Below, in pieces: positions 44,253 to 52,712 of a stretch of DNA of 64,000 nt. The notes beneath the pieces were generated by a model. That model was given only the letters and a program-made list of their open reading frames with translations. It searched no databases and was not told the origin of the DNA. Position 1 is the stretch's first letter; each line of letters begins with the position of its first letter. The DNA lies in the NCBI RefSeq assembly GCF_002394865.1, contig NZ_DGUZ01000014.1, positions 1 to 64,000 of the forward strand, given 5' to 3'. The stretch is from Fibrobacter sp. UBA4297 (GTDB taxonomy: Bacteria; Fibrobacterota; Fibrobacteria; Fibrobacterales; Fibrobacteraceae). The translations under genes were made by a program, and so were the position numbers.

Positions 44253-44939
44253 ATGAAACCGTGGAAACTGCTGGATTCGGAATTTTTAGTAAATGCGCCG
44301 TGGCTGAAGGTCGCTAAAGAAACGTGCGAACTGCCGAACGGCAAGGTCATCGAAGACTTTTATACGTTGTGGCAACCCGACTGGGTTTTGATTCTTGCTC
44401 GCACAAAGGAAGGCAAGTGGGTCATGACAGAGCAGTACCGCCACGGAACGGGTAGAATTGCGCTAGAGTTTCCGGCGGGGATTATAGACAAAGGCGAAAC
44501 GCCGGAAGAAGCTGCAGTCAGGGAACTGCAAGAGGAATGCGGGTATGTTTTAGACGAGAGACGAGAGAACGCCGCAATGCGGCTACAGACGAGAGACGAG
44601 AGTGTCACCCTGAGCGAAGCACCGAAGATGCGGAGTCGAACGAGTCTAGATTCTTCGACTCCACTACGTTCCGCTCAGAATGACACAGCAAATTCTGTAA
44701 CTTATATCGGTTCGTTTCCTGTGAATCCGGATAGGCATCGCGGGAAGTTTCATGTGGTGTTTATCGATGGCGTGGAACGCTTGGGCAAAACGAGCTTTGA
44801 CGATACGGAAGACATCGAGACGTTCCTGTACACGGACGAAGAATTTCAGGCAAAAGTCGCCGACGGCACGTTCAATCACCCGCTTCAAATTGCAGGCTAC
44901 TTCAAGTGGAAATTATCGCAATCCGCCTCCCGATTTTAA
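44253..44939 (+). CDS. Nudix hydrolase with repeat-encoded insert
   Basis: 228 residues. Complete Nudix box G-x5-E-x7-REL-x-EE-x-G at about 76-98 (GIIDKGETPEEAAVRELQEE). The flanks (EQYRHGTGRIALEFPAG) resemble ADP-ribose pyrophosphatases. Residues about 102-150 are not family sequence: they come from a duplicated GACGAGAGACGAGAG word and an 83-bp palindromic element, right after the Nudix box, before the strand YIGSFPVNPDRH. Enzyme may still fold because the insert falls in a loop. Overlaps the next gene by 34 bp. Confidence 0.88.
   Translation: MKPWKLLDSEFLVNAPWLKVAKETCELPNGKVIEDFYTLWQPDWVLILARTKEGKWVMTEQYRHGTGRIALEFPAGIIDKGETPEEAAVRELQEECGYVLDERRENAAMRLQTRDESVTLSEAPKMRSRTSLDSSTPLRSAQNDTANSVTYIGSFPVNPDRHRGKFHVVFIDGVERLGKTSFDDTEDIETFLYTDEEFQAKVADGTFNHPLQIAGYFKWKLSQSASRF
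44603..44685. repeat. TGTCAYYCTGAGCG palindromic element inside Nudix gene
   Basis: TGTCACCCTGAGCG at the left and CGCTCAGAATGACA at the right are inverted repeats (13 of 14 ignoring one wobble-like change); 83 bp, read through without a stop. Confidence 0.85.
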
Positions 44940-45985
44940 TCCTCGGGCTAAACGGCGTTCCCGGCTTTGCGCTTTTTAGGCACTTCAACAAACTGTACGG
45001 CAGCGTGACCGTTCGCGAGAATGTGCCGGGCGTTATCGGCGTTCGCCCTATCAAGCATCCCTGCGTTTTTGGCGAAAACGTCTTTGGCGTAGATGCCGAA
45101 GAAACAGAACGATTGGGCGAACTTTTTGAACGGTTCCACTTCGGCACAGTCATTGACGCGAGTGGCAACTGCGCCCTGAAGGCCTGCGAATGCGACCCCG
45201 CCCGCAGCCGCCTTTTGAACTACAGCCAAGGCGTCGATGCAGCCACGTTCGCTGCCCGCTACAACGCGACCCTCATCCGCATTTCTGCCGACATGGTCTT
45301 TAGCGGCGACGAAAAGACGAAACCGAGCCGCCCTTACGTCGAGACCGACCCGAAAGACCCCATCCACAATTACGGCAAGCACCAGGCCGAAGCCGAAGAT
45401 GCAATTACCGCCATCAAGCCAGACGCGGTGATTCTCCGCGTGCCGCTCCCGATGGATTACGCTCCCGGCGGATGCGCCGGCGCCATCGACTGGATTACGT
45501 ACCGATTCCGCCCCGGCCGCCCGGCGACCTTGTTCACCGACGAATACCGCAACCCGCTTTCGGGTCCGGACCTTTGTCGCACCGTACAATACATTCTGGA
45601 GCACAAATTCCCCGCAGGCATTTACAACTGCGGCGGTCCGCGTCGCGTTTCGCTTTACAATGTCGGGCAAATCGTGAACGCCGTCGGAGGCTACCCAGCC
45701 GAACTCCTCCACGGAGTGCCGCGCATCGAAGGAGGCCCGATGCCTCCGCGCGTCGGCGACATCAGCATTGATTCGAGCAAGCTTTACAAGCTCCTCCCGC
45801 CAGGGTTCATCAAGCCTTGGCCCGCTTTCGACAGGCTCGTCCCCGACAGTTTCGACTGGCACAAGACTTTTGGTCGCAATATCACAGACAAAAGCAAGAT
45901 GGGGAGCGACGAGGCTATTACGAACCTGCTTGTGAACGGCGTAGATACAGGGTTTATCCACGAGTTAAGCGGAACAAAAGCGTAA
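44906..45985 (+). CDS. RmlD-like sugar-nucleotide-binding reductase/epimerase homologue
   Basis: About 359 residues from GTG at 44906, overlapping the Nudix gene by 34 bp, which suggests translational coupling; no other start keeps the GLNGVPG dinucleotide loop with its first strand. SADMVFSGDE and GIYNCGGPRRVSLYNVG fit the RmlD/MAT2B branch of extended SDRs. The catalytic YxxxK position reads YGKHQ, so the Lys is replaced by Gln and dehydrogenase activity is doubtful. Its 3' end overlaps the convergent gene at 45954 by 32 bp. Confidence 0.78.
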   Translation: MEIIAIRLPILILGLNGVPGFALFRHFNKLYGSVTVRENVPGVIGVRPIKHPCVFGENVFGVDAEETERLGELFERFHFGTVIDASGNCALKACECDPARSRLLNYSQGVDAATFAARYNATLIRISADMVFSGDEKTKPSRPYVETDPKDPIHNYGKHQAEAEDAITAIKPDAVILRVPLPMDYAPGGCAGAIDWITYRFRPGRPATLFTDEYRNPLSGPDLCRTVQYILEHKFPAGIYNCGGPRRVSLYNVGQIVNAVGGYPAELLHGVPRIEGGPMPPRVGDISIDSSKLYKLLPPGFIKPWPAFDRLVPDSFDWHKTFGRNITDKSKMGSDEAITNLLVNGVDTGFIHELSGTKA

Positions 45986-46751
45986 CCGCCTTGCGGCCGC
46001 CGCCATCGCTACCATAGTAGTCGTCTTCAAATCCGACAACATTCGTAAATGAGAGCGCAACGCCAATCGACCACGTTTCGCTCACCCACCAATCCTTCCC
46101 GACTTCATAGCGTAAGAAATAACTTTCCGTCGCCACGTCATCATAATTGTCTTCTACACGAACACCTAAAGCATCAAGACCACCGGAGAATCCAAAATAA
46201 AGTCCTCTCAACGGCGAAGATGGATCGCGGAACGGATAAACGGAGAAACCGACACCAAACCAGCCATAAGCGGCTATCGCATCAAATTCACGCCTGTAAT
46301 AAGATTTGCTATTCTCCGACTGAAAAATCAAATTGCCATTTGCATCGGGGAGATAATATTGTTCAATATTATTTTCTTCACGTACCGCTGTACCCCTATA
46401 AAGACCACCCATAAAAGTAAAATACAAGGCGACGACATTTCCAATTGTTCCGCCAAACCTTAAATCTAGCGAAGGAGCTTCAGCGCCGCTAAATTCCCAA
46501 TGTCTTTTAGGTCCCCAATATTTAACACTTTTTACAACATATCTATGCGAAGGATTATCCCAATCTCCATCTTCACTACGATGCGAAACATATTCATCTT
46601 TGGACAAACTCATATAAGATAAGCCAAGGCCAACGCTGAAAAAGCTACCGCGATGTTCGCAAGGAACCGCGGGCTTATTTACTTCAGACATTTGAGCCCA
46701 AGCCACCGACGCGGCAATTAATGCAACGATTAATACTTTAAACATTTTCAT
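45954..46751 (-). CDS. Putative outer-membrane protein, paralogue 2
   Basis: About 265 residues from ATG at 46751. Signal peptide ends at AWAQ. Glycine- and aromatic-rich alternation (FFSVGLGLSYMSL, GWFGVGFSVYPFRD, GLYFGFSGGLDALGV) suggests an 8-12-strand beta-barrel. It shares HRGxF(Y), YPFRDxxSPxxG and a final LTRG with the upstream gene. No sequence family assigned. Starts 6 bases after that gene's stop. Confidence 0.65.
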   Translation of the reverse strand: MKMFKVLIVALIAASVAWAQMSEVNKPAVPCEHRGSFFSVGLGLSYMSLSKDEYVSHRSEDGDWDNPSHRYVVKSVKYWGPKRHWEFSGAEAPSLDLRFGGTIGNVVALYFTFMGGLYRGTAVREENNIEQYYLPDANGNLIFQSENSKSYYRREFDAIAAYGWFGVGFSVYPFRDPSSPLRGLYFGFSGGLDALGVRVEDNYDDVATESYFLRYEVGKDWWVSETWSIGVALSFTNVVGFEDDYYGSDGGGRKAVTLLFRLTRG

Positions 46752-46757
46752 CGTCAA

Positions 46758-47498
46758 TTATCCACGCGTCATACGGAAAGAAAGCGACAGTACATTATCG
46801 GACTTATGGGATTTGACGGTTTCCCAAACCAAGCTACTATGGGCAAAGCCAACTCCAAAGCCAATCGCATAATGGTCATTGATCCACCATTCCTTGCCCG
46901 CTTCCAATTCAAAGCCAAAGCCGCCATTACCGGTAGCACTATCATTGCCACCATTGATCACAGCCACAAATAAAGTATACCCCAACGAGGCGCCGACAAA
47001 GAATCCGTTCATCGGAGAATTCTTGTCACGGAACGGATAGAAGGTCGCACCAAAGCCAAAATACGTTCTAAAGTTGTATGCATCGTTAGAAGTCGGATCA
47101 TCTATACCATCTATTTGAGCCATATTGACGCACCCGGCTTCAGTGCAGTATTCTTGATACCTTTCATTGCTGTAATCCACAGTTCCCATAAAGAGCCCAA
47201 CATTAAAAACGGTATGGAAAGCAACCAAATCAGCAATGGCGACACCGAACTTGAATTCACCGAGCGCAAAAGAATATCCATTGTACTCATAGATTTCAAC
47301 ATCATGACGCTGACGATTTTGGTATTTATCTGTATCGTCAAGGCTATTGTCAAACCAGTTATAGGCAATGCCAAAAGACGTGCTATTGTAGAACCCACGG
47401 TGTTCACGCGGGGCGGATTTGCCGATTGTAGGGACAGACTGAGCGTTTGCAATTACAGCAACGCACAAAATAAAGAGTGCAATAAGTTTATTCTTCAT
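46758..47498 (-). CDS. Putative outer-membrane protein, paralogue 1
   Basis: 246 residues, ATG at 47498, signal peptide ending near ANAQ. REHRGFYNSTSFGIAYNW, GFGATFYPFRDKNSPMNGFF, EAGKEWWINDHYAIGFGVGF and final FRMTRG parallel the downstream paralogue. Alternating small/aromatic residues fit a beta-barrel or porin-like fold. Both end in TRG rather than the usual terminal aromatic residue of barrel proteins. Confidence 0.65.
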   Translation of the reverse strand: MKNKLIALFILCVAVIANAQSVPTIGKSAPREHRGFYNSTSFGIAYNWFDNSLDDTDKYQNRQRHDVEIYEYNGYSFALGEFKFGVAIADLVAFHTVFNVGLFMGTVDYSNERYQEYCTEAGCVNMAQIDGIDDPTSNDAYNFRTYFGFGATFYPFRDKNSPMNGFFVGASLGYTLFVAVINGGNDSATGNGGFGFELEAGKEWWINDHYAIGFGVGFAHSSLVWETVKSHKSDNVLSLSFRMTRG

Positions 47499-47557
47499 AT
47501 TTCTTATAAAAAACGTTTAGTTTGAGCTAAATATAACAAATTCAATAAGACGGAAAT

Positions 47558-47605
47558 TCCTCCCGGAACGGAGTCCGGAATGACAAGGGGGCGGGAATGA
47601 CATCA
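47558..47605. repeat. REP-like hairpin, imperfect
   Basis: CTCCCGGAACGGAGTCCGGAATGACA then GCGGGAATGACA, between the outer-membrane gene pair and trmO. Confidence 0.6.
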
Positions 47606-47608
47606 CGA

Positions 47609-48400
47609 TTAAAATTTCGCAATAAAGTCTCGGTGAAGTTGTTTGTCACCGTACTTATCTTCAGCACCGGGAGCTAAATCAGCTTCGGAATAACCGCTTG
47701 AAACACGCAAAAGCAAAACCTTGCGTGCCGTTTCATCATAGCTAAAGTGAATGCGGAACGTGCGGTAGGCAAGCACACCCGTTTTAGAATTTTCATCAAC
47801 AGCCAAGCGACGGCGGGAGCTGTCAAAGACATCTTTGGAGAAATTTCCGCGAGATAACTGCACCTGAGCAAAGCTTTCCAAATCAAATGCACTATGCTCT
47901 GCAATCCAACGATTTTGTTCAGCAAACTCAGCTGACATTTCAACCGTCCACAACTCCCCCACTTGTTCTTCAACCCACCCCGCCTTTGCCTTCGGGAACG
48001 CATCGGCCATCGGGATGTACGGCTTGATATCGAGCACGGGCGTTCCATTCAAAAGGTCGGCTTCATCTACAAACAACGTAAGTCCATCAATTTTGAGGAG
48101 TCTCACACAGCTCAGTCCAATCGGATTCGGGCGGTAAGGGCTGCGGCTTGCAAAAGTGCCTACGCGGTCTTTGCCCTTGGGCGGTACAGGCGGGCGTGTT
48201 GTTGGACGCCAGCCCTCATTTTCGTGGAACAAGAAAATCACCCAGATGCGTTCAAAGCCTTCCAAGTCGCGGAGCGCCATCTCAAAATTTCGCCCCGAAG
48301 AAAGTTCAATACGGCCCGGATGCCCAGCAAAAAGACGCCCCTGGCGAGGAGCATCATACTTGTAAACGGCATCGCCGTAAAACGTACCGATAGGAGTCAT
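47609..48400 (-). CDS. trmO: tRNA (t6A37) N6-methyltransferase TrmO
   Basis: 263 residues, ATG at 48400. The diagnostic start (IGTFYGDAVYKYDAPRQG), EGFERIWVIFLFHENEGW, GTFASRSPYRPNPIGLSCVRLL and DLLNGTPVLDIKPYIPMAD cover the AdoMet-binding beta-barrel of TsaA/TrmO proteins. It methylates the t6A base next to the anticodon of ACY-decoding tRNA(Thr). C-terminal extension of about 100 residues holds the TrmO C-terminal domain (RTFRIHFSYD). Follows a lipoprotein gene by 5 bp. Confidence 0.92.
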   Translation of the reverse strand: MTPIGTFYGDAVYKYDAPRQGRLFAGHPGRIELSSGRNFEMALRDLEGFERIWVIFLFHENEGWRPTTRPPVPPKGKDRVGTFASRSPYRPNPIGLSCVRLLKIDGLTLFVDEADLLNGTPVLDIKPYIPMADAFPKAKAGWVEEQVGELWTVEMSAEFAEQNRWIAEHSAFDLESFAQVQLSRGNFSKDVFDSSRRRLAVDENSKTGVLAYRTFRIHFSYDETARKVLLLRVSSGYSEADLAPGAEDKYGDKQLHRDFIAKF

Positions 48401-48405
48401 TGCAA

Positions 48406-49491
48406 TTACTTGCCTTCAGCTATCCTTCCATACCGGATGTAGTCTATTTTTCCGGTAAAGAATCGGTCGGCATGCAAGTCCTGATACATGGAATCATAGC
48501 CAATACCAAGGCCATATCCAATATCCATCTTGCTCTTGATTTCTGTTGCAATACGAGTTTTGCCATCAAGAGCGACATTCAACGAGTAAACCGTCTTTTT
48601 CGTTACAGCCGACATTGTCGGGAAAAACCGAACGCGAACAACATGCCATTCATCCATGGAAACGGCGCCAACCTTCATCTCTTCCCAAGTATCACGAATT
48701 TCGACATCGCGAATATGGAAATAAATATCAGAACCATCCAAACGCAACTGCCAGCCGTCCTTTTCTCTTCCCGGTGGTTCAGCAACAAAGATATTCGCCA
48801 TGTTTCCGGCTTTAGTCGGCATAAAACGCACTTCGACAACAAAGCTGCTACTTTCAAAAGTTTCACTTAAAGGGATATGCAAACCATTGGACCCATCGAA
48901 AACAATGCTTCCACATTCTGCCGATATCGCCGACACCTTATCGTCCTGGTATGCGTTGTTGTCGCCAAGATAATCACGTCCCAAGTCATAGGGCGAATTA
49001 AATTCGTACGCAACGTCAAAGCCTTTCAAATCTTCAATTTTCGTTTTGTCATCACATTCCAATTCATCGGCATTGGAAGCAACCACATTCACTCTTTTAT
49101 ACGAAGCTCCGCCATACAAGCTGTAGGATTTGTCATCAACACTAGAACTCGATGAACTTGCAGCACGGCTCGATGAAGAACTAGAGGCATTACGAGAAGA
49201 AGAACTTACAACGTTATTTTGCGATGTACGCGAAGACGAGCTCTCAATTTTATCTTGCGACATGCGAGAAGAGGAACTAGAGGTGGTTACAGCTTCTACT
49301 TCCAACAATTCTTTAGAATCTGAAGATTGCGAATCCACGGAATCTGGCGATTCCTCTTTTGAAGATGACAGATGATTTTCCGCTTGCTCGCTATAGTTAT
49401 CCTTAGATTGAGTAGGCGAATCCTCGGAGCACCCCAAGACTGACATGCTCAAAAATGCGGCAAATCCGGCAAAAACACCAAACTTAAACAT
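48406..49491 (-). CDS. Lipoprotein with long poly-Ser linker and LamG-like domain
   Basis: 361 residues; lipobox SVLGC (Cys21); AGAGGA before ATG. Residues about 25-120 are Ser/Glu/Asp-rich with six SSSS blocks. From about 155 a concanavalin-like domain: DVAYEFNSPYDLG, FVVEVRFMPTKAGNMANIF, DEWHVVRVRFFP, TGKIDYIRYGRI. Probably a surface binding lipoprotein. Cotranscribed with trmO, with no obvious functional link. Confidence 0.75.
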   Translation of the reverse strand: MFKFGVFAGFAAFLSMSVLGCSEDSPTQSKDNYSEQAENHLSSSKEESPDSVDSQSSDSKELLEVEAVTTSSSSSRMSQDKIESSSSRTSQNNVVSSSSRNASSSSSSRAASSSSSSVDDKSYSLYGGASYKRVNVVASNADELECDDKTKIEDLKGFDVAYEFNSPYDLGRDYLGDNNAYQDDKVSAISAECGSIVFDGSNGLHIPLSETFESSSFVVEVRFMPTKAGNMANIFVAEPPGREKDGWQLRLDGSDIYFHIRDVEIRDTWEEMKVGAVSMDEWHVVRVRFFPTMSAVTKKTVYSLNVALDGKTRIATEIKSKMDIGYGLGIGYDSMYQDLHADRFFTGKIDYIRYGRIAEGK

Positions 49492-49691
49492 TTACAATCC
49501 TCTCTTGCAGCCCAAAAGCGCCATACCCGATAACACGTTAATATAAAAAAGCTGGATTGAAAAATCAACAAAACAAGAGCAAATTCTTCCATTTGCGTTC
49601 TCCATAGAGCAAGGGAACTTCACCTGCAATATCGGCTCTTGAAGCCTTGCAAACAGTATGATTATCTTGAAATTTTCTAAATTTGCGCACG

Positions 49692-50759
49692 ATGAAAGAT
49701 AAAGCTAAAAAACTCATTGAAAAGTACGAAGAACTGGAATCGGAACTCGGCAACCCGGATGTTCTCGGCGACCAGGCTCGTTACAACAAGATTCACAAGC
49801 AGTACAAGGGTATCGAAAAGGCTGTTTTAAAAGCCAAGGAATACCTGCAAATGATGGACGACCTTGACGAATACAAGGCCGCTCTCGGCGATTCCGACCC
49901 GGAAATGGTCGCGATGGCCAAGGCCGAAATTTCGGAAATCGAAAAGAAGCTCCCCGAAGTGACGGACGAACTCCAGATTTTGATGGTGCCGAAGGATCCG
50001 TGGGACTACCGCAATGCGACTCTCGAAATTCGCGGCGGCACGGGTGGCGACGAATCAGCACTTTTCGCAGGCGACTTGTTCCGCATGTATCGCGGCTACT
50101 GCGACAAGATGGGCTGGAAGATGACTATCCAAGACTTGAGCGAAGGCACGGTGGGTGGCTACAAGGAAATCCGCGTGTTCATCGAAGGCGACAGCGTCTA
50201 TGGAACGCTCAAGTTCGAAAGTGGCGTTCACCGAGTGCAGCGCGTGCCGGAAACGGAAACGCAGGGCCGCGTGCATACGTCTGCAGCAACGGTGGCTATT
50301 CTCCCGGAAGCTGAAGAAGTCGACGTGGAAATTCGCGAAGCAGACATCCACATGGACACCTACCGTTCTTCGGGCGCTGGCGGTCAGTACATCAACAAGA
50401 CGGACTCCGCCGTGCGTTTGACGCATATCCCGACGGGTGTGGTGGTGAGCTGCCAGACCGAACGTAGCCAGTTGCAGAACAGACTCCACGCTATGGAAAT
50501 GTTGCGTTCCAAGATTCTTGACGCCGTCATCGCGAAGAAGGAAAAGGAAGAAGCGGCAAACCGCAAGGCCCTCGTGGGTACTGGTGACCGTTCTGCCAAG
50601 ATCCGCACTTACAACTATCCGCAGAACCGCGTGACAGACCACCGCATTGGCCTCACCGTTTACAACTTGGACAAGGTTGTCACAGGCGATCTTGATGAAA
50701 TCATCAACGGTCTCCAGATGGCAAACGCCCAGGAAAAGCTCGGAAAGTTCAACGCGTAA
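49692..50759 (+). CDS. prfA: Peptide chain release factor 1
   Basis: 355 residues from ATG at 49692 (TTG at 49683 is less likely). GVHRVQRVPETETQGRVHTSAATVAILPE is RF1-specific (RF2 has a different loop), and SSGAGGQYINKTDSAVRLTH contains the GGQ that triggers peptidyl-tRNA hydrolysis (about residue 231). Reads UAA and UAG. No in-frame programmed shift site, as expected for RF1. Followed by prmC, which methylates the GGQ Gln. Confidence 0.97.
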   Translation: MKDKAKKLIEKYEELESELGNPDVLGDQARYNKIHKQYKGIEKAVLKAKEYLQMMDDLDEYKAALGDSDPEMVAMAKAEISEIEKKLPEVTDELQILMVPKDPWDYRNATLEIRGGTGGDESALFAGDLFRMYRGYCDKMGWKMTIQDLSEGTVGGYKEIRVFIEGDSVYGTLKFESGVHRVQRVPETETQGRVHTSAATVAILPEAEEVDVEIREADIHMDTYRSSGAGGQYINKTDSAVRLTHIPTGVVVSCQTERSQLQNRLHAMEMLRSKILDAVIAKKEKEEAANRKALVGTGDRSAKIRTYNYPQNRVTDHRIGLTVYNLDKVVTGDLDEIINGLQMANAQEKLGKFNA

Positions 50760-50776
50760 GGGGTCAGGTAAGTCCA

Positions 50777-51829
50777 ATGCCACAACCGCAGATGACCGTT
50801 CTTGAAATTTTGAACCGTACCAAGGTCTTCTTTGAAAAGAAGGGCATTCCCGACGCACGTCTCGATGCCGAGTACATCATCAGCTACGGTCTCAAGATGA
50901 AGAACCGCATGGACTTGTACCTGAACTTCGAGAAGCCGCTCACGCCAGCGGAGCTGGACGTGCTTCGCACGATGGTTGCACGCCGTGCAACGCGTGAGCC
51001 GCTGCAGCACATCATCGGCGATACAAGCTTCCGAGGATTCATCATCAAGTGCGACCGCCGTGCACTTATCCCGCGCCCGGAAACAGAATCGCTCGTGGAC
51101 ATGGCGGCAGACTGCCTCAAGGGCATCGACAACCCCTTCATCGTCGAAATCGGCACTGGCACAGGCGCCATCTCGATTGCTTGCGCTAAGGAAATCAAGG
51201 GAGCACGCGTTCTCGCCACTGATATTTCCGAAGACGCACTTGCACTAGCACGTACAAACGCAGAAGCGAACAACCTCGCAGGGAATTCTGGAGAACAAAG
51301 CGCAGCTACCTCGACAGCCTCTACCGCTTCGGCCCCTTCGACAAGCTCACAAACCGAATCGGGCGCTTCGACAGGCGCTACAAGCAACTCCAGCACATTG
51401 ACATTCGCACAGGGCGACTTGCTGAACGCAGTCACCGCAGATGTTATTGCAAATGTCGTCGGCGCTTCGGCATCCTCATCAAGCGAGGACAGGAACTCAG
51501 CGACCTTAGCCAATCCGCAAATTGACTGCCTTATTGCAAACCTCCCCTACATTCCGGATAGCGAAAAGGACAAGCTCCAGCCTGAAGTCGCAAAATACGA
51601 CCCCGCACTCGCACTGTTCGGCGGTGCCGATGGACTTGACCTTGTACGCAAACTTTTGCAACAGACAGAAGGCAAGCTCAAGCCGGGCGCATCTATCTTG
51701 CTCGAAATCGGGTCGGAACAGGGTGCAATGCTCAAAGCCGAAGCCGAAAAGTATCCGTGGCTCGAATTCACGGGAATCCACAAGGACTTCTGCAACAACG
51801 TCCGTTTTGTAAGCTACAAAGCAAAGTAG
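50777..51829 (+). CDS. prmC: Release factor glutamine methyltransferase with low-complexity inserts
   Basis: 350 residues, AGGT before ATG. N-terminal helical domain (PLQHIIGDTSFRGF ... ALIPRPETE), AdoMet motif VEIGTGTGAISIA (about 120), and catalytic NLPYIP (about 254; family NPPY). Two inserts break the Rossmann core: about 170-206 (Ser/Thr/Ala only) and 228-245 (ASASSSSEDRNS). Their DNA contains CTTCGACAAGCTCA and CGAGGACAGG words also seen in intergenic repeats. Length 350 against about 280 for E. coli. prfA-prmC order is the usual operon. Confidence 0.93.
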   Translation: MPQPQMTVLEILNRTKVFFEKKGIPDARLDAEYIISYGLKMKNRMDLYLNFEKPLTPAELDVLRTMVARRATREPLQHIIGDTSFRGFIIKCDRRALIPRPETESLVDMAADCLKGIDNPFIVEIGTGTGAISIACAKEIKGARVLATDISEDALALARTNAEANNLAGNSGEQSAATSTASTASAPSTSSQTESGASTGATSNSSTLTFAQGDLLNAVTADVIANVVGASASSSSEDRNSATLANPQIDCLIANLPYIPDSEKDKLQPEVAKYDPALALFGGADGLDLVRKLLQQTEGKLKPGASILLEIGSEQGAMLKAEAEKYPWLEFTGIHKDFCNNVRFVSYKAK

Positions 51830-51838
51830 CGACAACAT

Positions 51839-51885
51839 TGGAGATTCCCCATCAAGTGGGGAATGACAGCAACGGAGATTCCCGC
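51839..51885. repeat. REP-like hairpin plus half copy
   Basis: One full hairpin (GGAGATTCCCC...GGGGAATGACAG) and a left arm (GGAGATTCCCGC) between prmC and the small gene. Confidence 0.8.
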
Positions 51886-51900
51886 AGCTCTAGCCGTGTT

Positions 51901-52134
51901 TTAGCACACAGCGCAGCCGAGGGCAGAGAGCACGAACGTTTCGCTTTCACCCATGCGGTAATACGGAATCAAGTCATCGTCATCGATGGCACTATCGTTG
52001 TTACCGCTTAATTGCATCAGTTCCCCAATGCGACGCTTAAAAATGGAAAAGCCGGAATCCCACGGAGACGGATCCCACTGGGACTGTTCCGGAATTTCGA
52101 CTACATGCTTATTCACCTTTACTTTGCGATTCAT
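51901..52134 (-). CDS. Small hypothetical acidic protein
   Basis: 77 residues, ATG at 52134 with AAAGGT upstream. No signal peptide or known motif; Asp-rich centre (SAIDDDDLIPYYRMGESETF) and C-terminal GCAVC with two Cys in the last four residues. Probably real because of the ribosome site and proper codon use. Function unknown. Confidence 0.6.
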   Translation of the reverse strand: MNRKVKVNKHVVEIPEQSQWDPSPWDSGFSIFKRRIGELMQLSGNNDSAIDDDDLIPYYRMGESETFVLSALGCAVC

Positions 52135-52227
52135 TTTTTACCTTTGGGACTTAGTGTTCTTACGAGCACTAATATAGAATCGTCAAATGTCAGAAGATGA
52201 CATTTTAAGAAATGTCGTAAAAAAAAG

Positions 52228-52256
52228 GTGATGCCTGCTCAGAGGCAGGCATGACA
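52228..52256. repeat. REP-like hairpin
   Basis: GTGATGCCTGCTCAGAGGCA followed by GGCATGACA, near the end of the RlpA operon and possibly its terminator. Confidence 0.75.
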
Positions 52257-52282
52257 AGTCGCGGCATTTACGCTCGCAACAA

Positions 52283-52708
52283 CTATTCTACAACAGTCGC
52301 CTTGACTTCGGCATGCCCCGCCTTATCAAGCCCGAGTTTTTTGCCAGCCGCTTCGCTCAAGTCTAGTACGCGCCTTTTCGCATAAGGGCCGCGGTCATTT
52401 ACACGTACAATGACAGAGGCGCCCGTCTTTATGCGAGTCACCTTGAGCTTTGTCCCAAACGGAAGCGACCGATGCGCACATGTAAAAGCATCGCGGTCAA
52501 AGATTTCTCCGCTGGCAGTTTTCTTGCCGTCAAACCCCTTACCGTAATAACTTGCGTCTCCCGTAAACGTGTAGCCAATTTCCGCTTTCTTTTGCACGCG
52601 CGTTGCCTTCGTCACGCGGACATAGCCCTTGCGGTGCGTAGCCCCAGAACATCCGGAACAAGCCAGCAGGATTCCCAAAAACGCAACAGCCCAAAAACGA
52701 GATTTCAT
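52283..52708 (-). CDS. rlpA: RlpA-like lipoprotein (double-psi beta-barrel)
   Basis: About 141 residues from ATG at 52708, four bases after the upstream stop; longer in-frame starts overlap that gene. Lipobox near ACSGC. DPBB domain: GDASYYGKGFDGKKTASGE, AHRSLPFGTKLKVTR, VRVNDRGPYAKRRVLDLS. RlpA proteins are outer-membrane lipoproteins that cut denuded glycan strands at the septum. The C-terminal SPOR domain of E. coli RlpA is absent; a separate SPOR protein is at 28684. Last gene of the operon. Confidence 0.9.
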   Translation of the reverse strand: MKSRFWAVAFLGILLACSGCSGATHRKGYVRVTKATRVQKKAEIGYTFTGDASYYGKGFDGKKTASGEIFDRDAFTCAHRSLPFGTKLKVTRIKTGASVIVRVNDRGPYAKRRVLDLSEAAGKKLGLDKAGHAEVKATVVE

Positions 52709-52712
52709 ACGC

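Noticed and set aside
44948..45961. 337-codon open frame on the minus strand
   Set aside because: Antisense to the RmlD-like gene and composed of atypical Val/Ala/Arg-rich sequence.
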